Source of the DNA: CAZOZP01 sp964584325 | Lineage (GTDB): Bacteria > Bacteroidota > Ignavibacteria > Ignavibacteriales > Melioribacteraceae | Assembly: GCA_964584325.1 (NCBI GenBank) | Contig: CAZOZP010000090.1 | Location: 1 to 10,303, forward strand | DNA length: 10,303 nucleotides | Direction: 5' to 3' | Shown: in pieces, positions 1-6,509 of the stretch | Numbering within the stretch: position 1 is the stretch's first letter | How the letters are laid out: each line of letters begins with the position of its first letter | Notes under the pieces: generated by a model | What the model was told of the DNA's origin: nothing | What the model saw: the letters and a program-made list of their open reading frames with translations, nothing else | Database searches by the model: none | Translations under genes and position numbers: made by a program

Positions 1-50
1 ATGTTAAGGCAGTCTATGAATAAAAACGAAATAAGATATTGCAGTTGAAA

Positions 51-79
51 CAGCTCCGAAGGAGCGACATCTTAGTAAC
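51..79 (+). repeat. REP-like element, copy 1
   Basis: Hairpin GCTCC-GAA-GGAGC at 53-65 followed by the family tail GACATCTTAGTAAC. The loop is GAA rather than the usual GTA. The element lies upstream of the transposase and points toward it. Bases 10-79 as a whole recur, diverged, at 10081-10150. Confidence 0.8.
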
Positions 80-103
80 ATTGGTAAAACGAAAACTAAT
101 GGG

Positions 104-131
104 AGCTCCGTAGGAGCGACATCTTTTTAAC
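104..131 (+). repeat. REP-like element, copy 2
   Basis: Hairpin GCTCC-GTA-GGAGC at 105-117, then GACATC and a run of five T (124-128) before AAC. Same orientation as copy 1. The T run lies 6 bases past the stem, so it could weakly act as a terminator for transcription entering from the left, but the stem is short. Confidence 0.78.
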
Positions 132-154
132 ATACTTTAAAAACAGTGGTTGAA

Positions 155-286
155 ATGGAAATATTTCAAATACTCATTGAGTTTATCAGCGGATTGTTTC
201 AGTTCGAATGGACGTTTAAGAAAGTATTCTTATATATCCTTTCCTTTTCGATACTGTATGTTGTAATATTATATTTATTCCTTTAA
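155..286 (+). CDS. possible small membrane ORF, 43 codons, doubtful
   Basis: An ATG at 155 opens a 43-residue frame ending with TAA at 284-286, 11 bases before the preferred transposase start. The N-terminal half is amphipathic. The C-terminal part, from about residue 23 on, is almost wholly hydrophobic (KKVFLYILSFSILYVV) and would form one membrane helix with lysines on the inner side. I see no clear ribosome binding site and recognise no family. It may be chance translation of the A/T-rich transposase leader, a decayed gene fragment, or a real membrane microprotein. Conservation of the frame in relatives would decide. Confidence 0.25.
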   Translation: MEIFQILIEFISGLFQFEWTFKKVFLYILSFSILYVVILYLFL

Positions 287-297
287 TAATTATGCTT

Positions 298-759
298 ATG
301 CCAAACACTTATACACAAATATTTATACACATTGTTTTTGTTGTTCAGGGGAGAGCAAATTTAATAAACGAAAAACATCGCGATGAATTAGAAAAATATA
401 TCACCGGAATTATAAGTAATAAGAAATCTAAGACAATGGCGATTTATTGCAACCCTGACCATACTCATATTCTGATTGGAATGAATCCGGCAATCTCCGT
501 ATCAGAAATTGCAAGAGATATTAAAGCAAATTCCTCAAAGTTTATAAATGAAAGCCGATGGGTTGTTGGAAAATTCAATTGGCAGGAAGGGTACGGAGCA
601 TTTACATATTCGAAATCGCAAGTAGCCAGAGTTGTGAAATATATTTTATCTCAAAGAGAACATCATTCAAGTATTAGTTTTAAGAATGAATATCTAAAAA
701 TGCTGAAAAAGTTTGAGATTGAATTTGAAGACAAGTATTTATTCGAATGGTATGATTAA
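298..759 (+). CDS. tnpA: IS200/IS605-family Y1 (HUH) transposase, RAYT-like
   Basis: A 153-residue single-domain transposase that cuts and rejoins single-stranded DNA at hairpin-marked ends and requires a divalent metal. Visible motifs: the N-terminal strand NTYTQIFIHIVFVVQGR, the metal-binding HUH motif as His-Thr-His in NPDHTHILIG (residues 55-57), and the likely nucleophilic tyrosine Y115 in VVKYILSQREHH, the helix that carries it in this family. The C-terminal KFEIEFEDKYLFEW is also typical. Length is normal and the catalytic residues are intact. An in-frame ATG at 292 would add Met-Leu; I prefer 298 because relatives usually begin just before NTYTQ. No obvious Shine-Dalgarno site is seen. 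There is no accessory TnpB. The stop codon TAA (757-759) lies inside a REP-like repeat, and repeats of opposite orientation bracket the gene, as in REP-associated tyrosine transposases. Family membership is certain; the REP-mobilising role is inferred. Confidence 0.95.
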   Translation: MPNTYTQIFIHIVFVVQGRANLINEKHRDELEKYITGIISNKKSKTMAIYCNPDHTHILIGMNPAISVSEIARDIKANSSKFINESRWVVGKFNWQEGYGAFTYSKSQVARVVKYILSQREHHSSISFKNEYLKMLKKFEIEFEDKYLFEWYD

Positions 760-779
760 GATGCCGCAGCTACGCAGCT
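757..779 (-). repeat. REP-like element, copy 3, overlaps transposase stop
   Basis: Read on the minus strand: GCTGC-GTA-GCTGC followed by GGCATCTTA. The stem pairs except for a central T.T mismatch. The first bases on the + strand, TAAGAT, are the complement of the tail ATCTTA and supply the TAA stop of the transposase. Confidence 0.7.
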
Positions 780-803
780 CTTTAATTTTGTTGTGGTGTT
801 TGT

Positions 804-831
804 GTTACTAAGATATCAGCCCTACGGGCTT
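804..831 (-). repeat. REP-like element, copy 4
   Basis: Minus strand: AGCCC-GTA-GGGCT then GATATCTTAGTAAC. Perfect 5-bp stem at 818-830. Copies 3 and 4 form a tandem minus-oriented pair that is repeated at 9985-10058. Confidence 0.85.
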
Positions 832-836
832 GAAGA

Positions 837-857
837 CGTGATGCGTAAAGCGTGACG
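837..857 (+). repeat. heptad tandem repeat CGTRANG, three units
   Basis: Three 7-base units in direct succession: CGTGATG, CGTAAAG, CGTGACG. The same heptad occurs at 5061-5081 and, degenerate, at 9741-9754. It resembles the short heptameric tandem repeats described in some cyanobacteria only in type, not in demonstrated origin. Confidence 0.7.
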
Positions 858-884
858 CGCAGACCAAGGCCTATATTATAGATT

Positions 885-924
885 GAGATCCTTCGCTTCG
901 CTCAGGATGACAATCGTGAGCGAA
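885..924. repeat. CTTCGCTTCGCTC-type intergenic hairpin element
   Basis: GATCCTTCGCTTCGCTC followed by AGGATGACA. ATCCT (888-892) pairs with AGGAT (904-908). Alternatively TTCGCTC (897-903) pairs with GAGCGAA (918-924), so two mutually exclusive folds are possible. I recall this motif as a common dispersed intergenic sequence in several phyla, but that is memory rather than a search. Confidence 0.55.
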
Positions 925-926
925 AC

Positions 927-959
927 AGCTCCGTAGGAGCGGAATCTTAGTAACAAGAT
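927..959 (+). repeat. REP-like element, copy 5 (two-hairpin form)
   Basis: First hairpin GCTCC-GTA-GGAGC at 928-940. The tail folds into a second hairpin, ATCTT-AGTAAC-AAGAT, at 944-959. First unit of a three-unit composite module. Confidence 0.85.
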
Positions 960-978
960 GAATTCGATAGACTAATGA

Positions 979-1010
979 ACCCCGTAGGGGTGACATCTCA
1001 GTAACAAGAT
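979..1010 (+). repeat. REP-like element, copy 6
   Basis: Hairpin ACCCC-GTA-GGGGT at 979-991, a compensated variant of the stem, then GACATCTCAGTAACAAGAT. The second hairpin has one C.A mismatch. Middle unit of the composite module. Confidence 0.85.
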
Positions 1011-1021
1011 AAAACAAAATT

Positions 1022-1050
1022 GATGTCAGCTCCGTAGGAGCGACATCTTA
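1022..1050 (+). repeat. REP-like element, copy 7 (extended palindrome)
   Basis: GATGTC (1022-1027), a bulged A, then GCTCC-GTA-GGAGC (1029-1041), then GACATC (1042-1047). The outer six base pairs extend the stem to 11 bp. This copy keeps both half-tails, suggesting the plus and minus forms elsewhere are halves of a longer ancestral palindrome. Confidence 0.85.
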
Positions 1051-1100
1051 AATCTGGGAGTTGAAGTAAATAAATATATAATTTCTTGTATATATTAAAC

Positions 1101-1129
1101 TTGAAAATGTAACAATATAGTGATACATT
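1101..1129 (+). promoter_or_regulatory. possible sigma70-like promoter for the toxin-antitoxin module
   Basis: TTGAAA (1101-1106), a 17-base spacer, and TACATT (1124-1129) match 5/6 and 4/6 of the sigma70 consensus. Transcription would start about 1136, at or just past the ATG at 1134, so either the mRNA is leaderless or the true promoter lies further upstream in the A/T-rich stretch. Weak call. Confidence 0.25.
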
Positions 1130-1133
1130 AGTT

Positions 1134-1523
1134 ATGGTGAACCGGGATTTTGTAGCTTATACGGGTGATAAATTTACTATTGAATGGTACTTCGATGAAA
1201 AAGGAAATAGTCAATCTCTCGAATACTTTCTAAAACTTAATATTGATATGCAGATTAAGGTGTTTTATTTATTCAAAAGGATGGCTGATTCGGGCAAAAT
1301 AAATGATATTACCAAATACCGGAATGAAGGTGATAAAATATATGCGTTTAAGCCGCAACCTTATAGATTCCTTTCCTTCTTTGTTGAAGGGAAGAAAATA
1401 ATTATTACAAACGCTTTTATAAAAAGGACCGATAAAATTCCTGCGAATGAAAAAGAACTGGCCATTAGGCTTCGGTTGGATTACTTAAAAAGAATAAGTG
1501 AAGGGAAATATTATGAACAATAA
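1134..1523 (+). CDS. RelE/HigB-like toxin (phage Gp49-like family)
   Basis: A 129-residue toxin of the RelE/ParE superfamily, HigB/Gp49-like branch, whose members usually cleave mRNA at the ribosome. The domain spans about residues 13-120. FTIEWYFDEKGNSQSLEYF matches the family start. The core strand IYAFKPQPYRFLSFF (69-83) aligns with the conserved 'lyElR...yRvlyf' strand and carries R78. ITNAFIKRTDKIPANE (91-106) matches the 'LhgFvKKtqktP' segment. About 14 residues precede the usual domain start, so a shorter product is conceivable, but no later strong start exists before the core. The last 11 bases overlap the antitoxin start, and the toxin-first order is typical of HigBA. The exact target is unknown. 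No frameshift is seen. Confidence 0.85.
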   Translation: MVNRDFVAYTGDKFTIEWYFDEKGNSQSLEYFLKLNIDMQIKVFYLFKRMADSGKINDITKYRNEGDKIYAFKPQPYRFLSFFVEGKKIIITNAFIKRTDKIPANEKELAIRLRLDYLKRISEGKYYEQ

Positions 1524-1839
1524 AACTGAAACTACATTCGATAAAATGATGAAGAATCCTGAATGGAAAAATAAGTTTGAAAAAGGATATGAAGAATTTC
1601 TTCTGTCAGAATTTTTGATTGAAGCTATGGAAGAAAAAGGTATATCGGTTAGAAAACTTGCTGAAGAAGCAGGTGTTTCTCCAACAGTAATTCAAGGAAT
1701 TCGTTCAGGAGAAAAAATAAATATAAGTTTAAACACTTTGCGGCCAATTCTAGCTGCATTAAATTATAAAATGCAGTTTGTGAAAGAGCGTAAGACTGGC
1801 AAATCTAAAAAAGTTGAAAAATGTATCATCAAAGAATAA
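1513..1839 (+). CDS. XRE-family (HTH) antitoxin, HigA-like
   Basis: A 108-residue DNA-binding antitoxin that should neutralise the toxin encoded just upstream and repress their shared promoter. A cro/C1-type HTH domain covers roughly residues 31-88, with helices 2-3 in SVRKLAEEAGVSPTVIQGI (45-63). The segment NTLRPILAALNYKMQFV (74-90) is the usual closing helix and strand. The N-terminal ~30 residues are charged and the C-terminal ~18 are lysine-rich. I chose the ATG at 1513 because AAGGGA (1501-1506) lies six bases upstream as a good ribosome binding site. An ATG at 1498 would add MKGNI and bypass it. The start overlaps the toxin end by 11 bases, implying translational coupling. The toxin pairing is inferred from order and family. 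Confidence 0.85.
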   Translation: MNNKTETTFDKMMKNPEWKNKFEKGYEEFLLSEFLIEAMEEKGISVRKLAEEAGVSPTVIQGIRSGEKINISLNTLRPILAALNYKMQFVKERKTGKSKKVEKCIIKE

Positions 1840-1862
1840 TACGAAAGGTTAAATGAAACAAC

Positions 1863-1889
1863 CTCTGTGTTCTTCGTGCGCTCTGTAGT
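1863..1889. repeat. nonamer-period repeat CTCTGTGNN
   Basis: Three successive 9-base units, CTCTGTGTT, CTTCGTGCG and CTCTGTAGT, lie between the antitoxin and the first RND gene. I recall CTCTGTG-type strings as dispersed intergenic sequence in many genomes. No role is evident. Confidence 0.5.
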
Positions 1890-1916
1890 AAAATATAATT
1901 AAGGAACCCATAAATA

Positions 1917-4900
1917 ATGTCATTACCCCAAAATTCTGTTAAAAGACCTGTTGCTGTTAGTATGTTCTATATAGCTCTTGCGGTTTTGGGTATTTATGCT
2001 TTCAGTAAAACCGGCGTGGATTTCCTCCCTGATATTAATAAACCCCATCTTATGGTGCAGACTGAAAATCTGAACGCTTCTGCTGAAGAAATTGAGGAGA
2101 TGATTACTAAACCTCTGGAGTCTCAGATTGCTTCGATTAACGGAGTGAAGAATATTTCTTCAATTTCTAAGGAAGGTGTTTCACTTATATCTGTGGATTT
2201 CACTTATGGTACAAATATGGACTACAGTTTTCTGGCACTGCGCGAAAAACTGGATAATACAGCCCTTACTCTGCCGAAGGAAGCGAAAAGACCTAATATT
2301 TTAAGAACTGATCCTTCATCTCTACCTGTTATGTCTTTGGCACTTAGCGAAAGAAATCCGAAAACTTCAGCTAACCGATTTATAGAGCCGCATTCTGATT
2401 CTTCCGAAATCAATAAGCTTATCAGACTGAAAGATAATGCTTCGGTAATATTTAAAAGGCGACTTGAACAAATTGAAGGTCTGGCAATGGCAGCGGTAGC
2501 GGGGGGACTGGAACGCGAAATTGCGGTATTTGCAGACCCGGAAAAAGTAAATATGAACGGTCTTCAGTATGATCAGATTACGGAGGCATTAAAAAAAGCA
2601 AATATCAATGTATCTTCCGGCTCGGTTCTGAAAGGATTCTTCCGCTATAATCTGAGAACTTTGGGTGAATTTGAAAATATTCATGATATTGAAAATACTG
2701 TTGTGAAAAGGAATAAAAACGGAAGTGCAATTCTTGTAAAGGATATAGCCGAAGTAAAGGAAAGTTTTAAGGAAAGACAAGGTCTTACAAGATTAAACGG
2801 TAATGAAGTGGTAAGCCTTTTTGTTTATAAGGAACCTGAAGCCAATACTGTTGAAATTGCTAAGGCTGTAAGGAAACTTACGACTGAGCTGAATGAAAAA
2901 TATCCGGAATATGAACTCAAAATTGTTTCCGACCAATCCGGATTTATAGAAGATTCAATAGCAAATATCCGTCAGGAAATTTTCTACGGAGGAATTCTTG
3001 CGGTTCTTGTGCTTTTCTTTTTCCTTGGAAGTATCCGTAATGTGTTAATTATTGGAATCACAATTCCCGCATCACTCGTAATCACTACGCTTCTGCTTTA
3101 TATTTCCGGAGTAAGCTTCAATATAATTTCCCTTGGCGGCATTGCGCTCGGAATCGGAATGCTTATGGATAATGCGATTATTGTAATAGAAAACATTTCC
3201 TCGCATTCGGAGAAAAACAGTAATCTGATTGTAAGCACGGTAAAAGCAACAAACGAGGTGGCAATGCCAATTGTTGCCGCAACTCTTACTACCGCCGCTG
3301 TGTTTCTGCCGCTGATATTCGTAAAAGGTGTGGCAGGGTATATTTTTGCCGATCAGTCTAAAGCAGTTATTTTCTCGCTCGCTTCATCAATAATTACTGC
3401 GCTTACTTTAGTTCCGATGCTTGCTTCAAGACAGATCCGGAGAAAGCAAGGCGGAAACAGCGCTTCATTGAATAAGTTTCTGAAACAGATTTATTTAATT
3501 TCAAACGGATTGCTTGATAAAATTATTGTTAAATATGAAACTCTTCTGCATTGGGCACTCGAAAACAACAAGCAGGTATTAATCGGTTCCTGTGTTCTTA
3601 TTCTAATTACGATGTTTGCTGTATATGATATGAAAAAGGAATTTATACCGGCAAATGAAGAGAACGAATTTGTTTTGGAAATTTCTTATCCGGAAGGATT
3701 TTCCCTTAAAGGTAATGCGGAAGCTACATCCGGATTTGAGAAGAAATTTGCTGAACTTGATGGTGTTGATATATTGGTTTCAAACATCGGAATCGTGAAT
3801 GAATTCGATTTCCAAAATAAAGAACAGCTTTCTGTAAATAAGACAAATATCTACATAAAGCTTCAGGATGAAGCCTATTATAAAGATGCGGCCGGGCAAA
3901 TCCGAAAAGCCTTGGAGAAAAGCGGATTCAGCTACAGGATTAAACCTGTGGAATCTGTGTTTTCCAAACTGATAAAACCTTCTGAAAATGACATTGAAAT
4001 AAAGATTCAAATGGAAGACCAGAATGCTGCTTCCGAAATGGCCGACCAATTAATTGAGCTTCTTAAGAAAAAGAATATTGAAGGACTAACTGAAGTAAGG
4101 AAAGGTACAGAAAAGTTATCTGATCTGTTTGCAGTACAGATTAACAGGGAAAAATGTAACACTTACGGCGTTGATCCGGGTGAAGTTGCGACATTTTTAT
4201 CAGAAAGAATAAAGGGGACTGAGGCAACAAGTTTTTCCGATTTTGAAAAAAGAATTCCTGTAAGAATTGTTTTGCCTGAAAATAACAGACAAAGTTTAAC
4301 TAAGCTGTTGGAGTTGCATTATGCAGACGGCGAAAAATCAATTCTGCTGAAGAATCTTGTTGATTACAGAAGAGCATCGGAGCAAAATGAAATCCGAAGG
4401 GAGGGACAGTCGCGAACAACTTATGTTTTTGCCGGACTTAATGGAATTTCGGTGGATAAAGCGGTTGAGGGTATCAACGAAGTTATTAAGGAAATTAAAA
4501 CGGATAATGATGAACTGATTACTGTTGGCGGGGCAAATGATGAAATAAGAGAATCGTTCGCTGAACTTTATCTGGCAATCATTATTTCAATTCTGCTAAT
4601 GTATATGGTTCTTGCTTCTGAATTCGAATCTTTTCTTTATCCGTTTATAATAATTTTTTCAATTCCGATGGGTCTTGTGGGCGGAATTCTTCTTCTCTAT
4701 GTATTCGGGGAAAGCATAAGTATTATTTCATTAACCGGACTTCTTATTCTAGTTGGTATTGCAGATAATGATGCCGTGGTTAAGGTTGAGTTTATTCTCA
4801 GAAAAAGAAAGGAAGGTCTGGGTATAAAAGAGGCAATAATTGAAGCAGGGAAAGACAGGTTCCGTCCTATCGTGATGAATTCTCTTACAGTGATATTCGG

Positions 4901-5072
4901 TTTGATGCCTATGATATTCGGCCTTGGTGCCGGAACGCAAATGAGGGTTTCTTTGGCAATAGCCATCGCAGGAGGTCTCGTCTCGGCAACATTTCTTACA
5001 TTGATCGTTATTCCGGTTATATATTTGAATCTTGAGAAATGGGCGGGAAAGACGGAAAACCGTAACGCGTAA
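1917..5072 (+). CDS. RND efflux permease 1 (AcrB/HAE-like)
   Basis: A 1051-residue inner-membrane, proton-driven transporter of the RND superfamily, normal in length. Layout: TM1 about 12-30, a large periplasmic loop about 31-350, TM2-6 about 351-503, TM7 about 553-570, a second periplasmic loop about 571-880, and TM8-12 about 882-1035. The N-terminal VKRPVAVSM and the TM4 motif GIGMLMDNAIIVIEN are family hallmarks. D418 matches AcrB D407, but D408 is replaced by N419. In TM10, GIADNDAVVKVEF has N951 where AcrB has K940. An extra aspartate pair (D950, D952) and K956 lie nearby, as I recall from a Bacteroidota subfamily. Substrate is unknown. The ATG at 1917 has AAGGA at 1901-1905, about 11 bases upstream. 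The last codons and TAA stop fall in a heptad repeat. An adaptor and a second RND gene follow, so a shared pump is likely. Confidence 0.93.
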   Translation: MSLPQNSVKRPVAVSMFYIALAVLGIYAFSKTGVDFLPDINKPHLMVQTENLNASAEEIEEMITKPLESQIASINGVKNISSISKEGVSLISVDFTYGTNMDYSFLALREKLDNTALTLPKEAKRPNILRTDPSSLPVMSLALSERNPKTSANRFIEPHSDSSEINKLIRLKDNASVIFKRRLEQIEGLAMAAVAGGLEREIAVFADPEKVNMNGLQYDQITEALKKANINVSSGSVLKGFFRYNLRTLGEFENIHDIENTVVKRNKNGSAILVKDIAEVKESFKERQGLTRLNGNEVVSLFVYKEPEANTVEIAKAVRKLTTELNEKYPEYELKIVSDQSGFIEDSIANIRQEIFYGGILAVLVLFFFLGSIRNVLIIGITIPASLVITTLLLYISGVSFNIISLGGIALGIGMLMDNAIIVIENISSHSEKNSNLIVSTVKATNEVAMPIVAATLTTAAVFLPLIFVKGVAGYIFADQSKAVIFSLASSIITALTLVPMLASRQIRRKQGGNSASLNKFLKQIYLISNGLLDKIIVKYETLLHWALENNKQVLIGSCVLILITMFAVYDMKKEFIPANEENEFVLEISYPEGFSLKGNAEATSGFEKKFAELDGVDILVSNIGIVNEFDFQNKEQLSVNKTNIYIKLQDEAYYKDAAGQIRKALEKSGFSYRIKPVESVFSKLIKPSENDIEIKIQMEDQNAASEMADQLIELLKKKNIEGLTEVRKGTEKLSDLFAVQINREKCNTYGVDPGEVATFLSERIKGTEATSFSDFEKRIPVRIVLPENNRQSLTKLLELHYADGEKSILLKNLVDYRRASEQNEIRREGQSRTTYVFAGLNGISVDKAVEGINEVIKEIKTDNDELITVGGANDEIRESFAELYLAIIISILLMYMVLASEFESFLYPFIIIFSIPMGLVGGILLLYVFGESISIISLTGLLILVGIADNDAVVKVEFILRKRKEGLGIKEAIIEAGKDRFRPIVMNSLTVIFGLMPMIFGLGAGTQMRVSLAIAIAGGLVSATFLTLIVIPVIYLNLEKWAGKTENRNA

Positions 5073-5081
5073 CGCGTGACG
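5061..5081 (+). repeat. heptad tandem repeat CGTRACG containing the RND1 stop
   Basis: Two units of CGTAACG and one of CGTGACG in direct succession. The final Arg-Asn-Ala codons and the TAA stop (5070-5072) of RND permease 1 are built from this repeat. Confidence 0.75.
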
Positions 5082-5112
5082 AGGAAAAGTATTTTGAGAA
5101 TACAGGTGAAAC

Positions 5113-5145
5113 AGCACCGTAGGTGCGGAATCTTAGTAACAAGAT
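5113..5145 (+). repeat. REP-like element, copy 8 (two-hairpin form)
   Basis: GCACC-GTA-GGTGC at 5114-5126, then a perfect second hairpin ATCTT-AGTAAC-AAGAT at 5130-5145. With its left flank (from about 5084) it is nearly identical to 9871-9935, downstream of RND permease 2: 58 of 65 bases agree by eye. Confidence 0.85.
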
Positions 5146-5164
5146 GAATTTGACAGACTAATGA

Positions 5165-5196
5165 ACCCCGTAGGGGTGATATCTTAGTACCAAGAT
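5165..5196 (+). repeat. REP-like element, copy 9
   Basis: ACCCC-GTA-GGGGT at 5165-5177, then GATATCTTAGTACCAAGAT. The second hairpin pairs fully, with loop AGTACC. Same slot in the composite module as copy 6. Confidence 0.85.
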
Positions 5197-5206
5197 GAAA
5201 CAAAAA

Positions 5207-5228
5207 CTTATGTCAGCCATACTGGCTT
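5207..5228 (-). repeat. REP-like element, copy 10
   Basis: Minus strand: AGCCA-GTA-TGGCT then GACAT. Perfect stem at 5215-5227, another compensated variant. It sits in the third slot of the module where copy 7 has a plus-oriented element, so this slot has switched orientation. Confidence 0.75.
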
Positions 5229-5306
5229 GAAGACGATAGAAATATTAAAGCCTCGGGACCTTAGAACTAGTTTAATATATGCCTGAAGAATTGGGGAGAA
5301 AAATAA

Positions 5307-6509
5307 ATGAAATCAATTACAAAAAAGGTTGTGGTAATAGTAATATCACTGACTGCCTTGTTGCTTATAATTCAAATGATGCCCTCGGCTGAGGATAACA
5401 CTGATTACGGAAATATTGAGGATATAAAAACTCCGGAAAATGCCGTGTTCAATGTGAAAACAGTAAAAGTGAAGAAAGGAGAAATTCTAAAAAGCATAAA
5501 TGCAAACGGATTGGCAGGGGCATGGGAAGATCTGGAAGTGATACCTGAAATAAACGGTTATATAAGCAAAGTTCATATTTATGAGGGACAAAAAGTAACT
5601 GCCGGACAAATGCTTCTTGAACTCGACCAGAAAGAACTGCGGATTCAGCTTAAGCAGGCCGAAAGCATTTTGGAGCAAAAGAAAATTGAATATGTTGCTC
5701 AGAAAAGAGAAATGGGTGAAATTGAATACTCGCAGGATGCTCTTGTGCTGAAAGAAAAACTTTCTGCTCTGGAAAAGGAATTTAGCCAAAAGAAAATAGA
5801 TGCTGAATCTTACAAAAACGAAAAAGATAAGCTGGAAACAGCACTTATTCTTACCGGATCGGAAAGAGAGAAAATGATTGAAAGCAGAAGCGGACTTTCG
5901 CAGGCGAAGATAGATATGGAAAATGCCGAATTAAAATACTCCTATTCACTGATTAAGGCTCCGCTGGGAGGGTATATTGCAGATTTCAAATTGCCTCCTT
6001 ATTCTTATATAAATCAGGGAACGAAAATATTAAGAATAGTTAATACAGACAGAATAAAAATAGATGCAGCTGTGCTTGAAAGTGATATAGTATCAGTAAA
6101 ACTAAACAGCAGAGTGGAAGTGCAATTCCCGGCTGCTAAAAAATCTTATATCGGAAAGGTTATTTATATAAGTCCCGTAGTTGAAACAGATTCCAAAACT
6201 TGTCGTGTTACAGTTGAAATATCAAATCCGGGCAATATAATTAAGCCCGGTATGTTTGCATCAATGAAGATATATTCTGAAGTGCTCTCAGACCGGATAA
6301 TTATTCCTAAAGAGGCTTTGTTGCTTCGCGACAACAGGGGCGTGGTTTTTGTAAATGAAGGCGGAACTGCTAAATGGAGATATGTTGAAACCGGCGAAGC
6401 CGATGATACAAATATCGAAATTACAGAAGGTATTTCGGAAGGCGAGGAAGTCCTTACAGAAGGTCATTTTACCGTTGGACATGATGCAAAGATAAAAGTG
6501 ACTGAATAG
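5307..6509 (+). CDS. RND periplasmic adaptor (HlyD/AcrA membrane fusion protein)
   Basis: A 400-residue adaptor that should bridge the RND permease and an outer-membrane channel across the periplasm. One N-terminal membrane anchor (about residues 7-23, VVVIVISLTALLLIIQ) is present and no lipobox cysteine, so it is membrane-anchored rather than a lipoprotein. Two half-lipoyl motifs, GYISKVHIYEGQKVTAGQ (84-101) and SLIKAPLGGYIADF (214-227), flank a long charged helical hairpin (about 108-210) that would contact the outer-membrane factor. A beta-barrel (about 248-322) and a membrane-proximal domain (about 328-400) follow. GGGGAG at 5293-5298 lies eight bases before the ATG. The preceding gap holds three REP-like hairpins, so its mRNA level may be uncoupled from RND1. 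The TAG stop overlaps the GTG start of RND2 by one base. Domain identity is clear; the partner channel is not encoded here. Confidence 0.93.
   Translation: MKSITKKVVVIVISLTALLLIIQMMPSAEDNTDYGNIEDIKTPENAVFNVKTVKVKKGEILKSINANGLAGAWEDLEVIPEINGYISKVHIYEGQKVTAGQMLLELDQKELRIQLKQAESILEQKKIEYVAQKREMGEIEYSQDALVLKEKLSALEKEFSQKKIDAESYKNEKDKLETALILTGSEREKMIESRSGLSQAKIDMENAELKYSYSLIKAPLGGYIADFKLPPYSYINQGTKILRIVNTDRIKIDAAVLESDIVSVKLNSRVEVQFPAAKKSYIGKVIYISPVVETDSKTCRVTVEISNPGNIIKPGMFASMKIYSEVLSDRIIIPKEALLLRDNRGVVFVNEGGTAKWRYVETGEADDTNIEITEGISEGEEVLTEGHFTVGHDAKIKVTE

Larger units (their letters stand above)
760..1133. other. non-coding repeat array, 374 bp
   Basis: No credible gene. The stretch holds two minus-oriented REP-like copies next to the transposase, a heptad repeat, a CTTCGCTTCGCTC hairpin element, and three plus-oriented REP-like copies forming a composite module (927-1050). 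The last ~80 bases are A/T-rich and probably carry the toxin promoter. Confidence 0.8.

Noticed and set aside
904..1050. CRISPR array
   Set aside because: The repeats are short and palindromic with varying stems, spacing is uneven, linkers are themselves repeated, and there are no cas genes.
1894..1899. Promoter -10 box TATAAT for RND permease 1
   Set aside because: No matching -35 at the right distance, and a start near 1906 would exclude the AAGGA ribosome binding site from the mRNA.
2222..2413. Short minus-strand frame inside RND permease 1
   Set aside because: Antisense shadow of a conserved gene, with no ribosome binding site or family resemblance. The same applies to the frames at 2589-2780, 3780-4049, 5487-5789, 6288-6539 and 7049-7234.
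4697..5203. Minus-strand open frame of 168 codons over the end of RND permease 1
   Set aside because: It lies opposite conserved transmembrane coding sequence and its start is translated from REP-like repeats. It has no recognisable domain.
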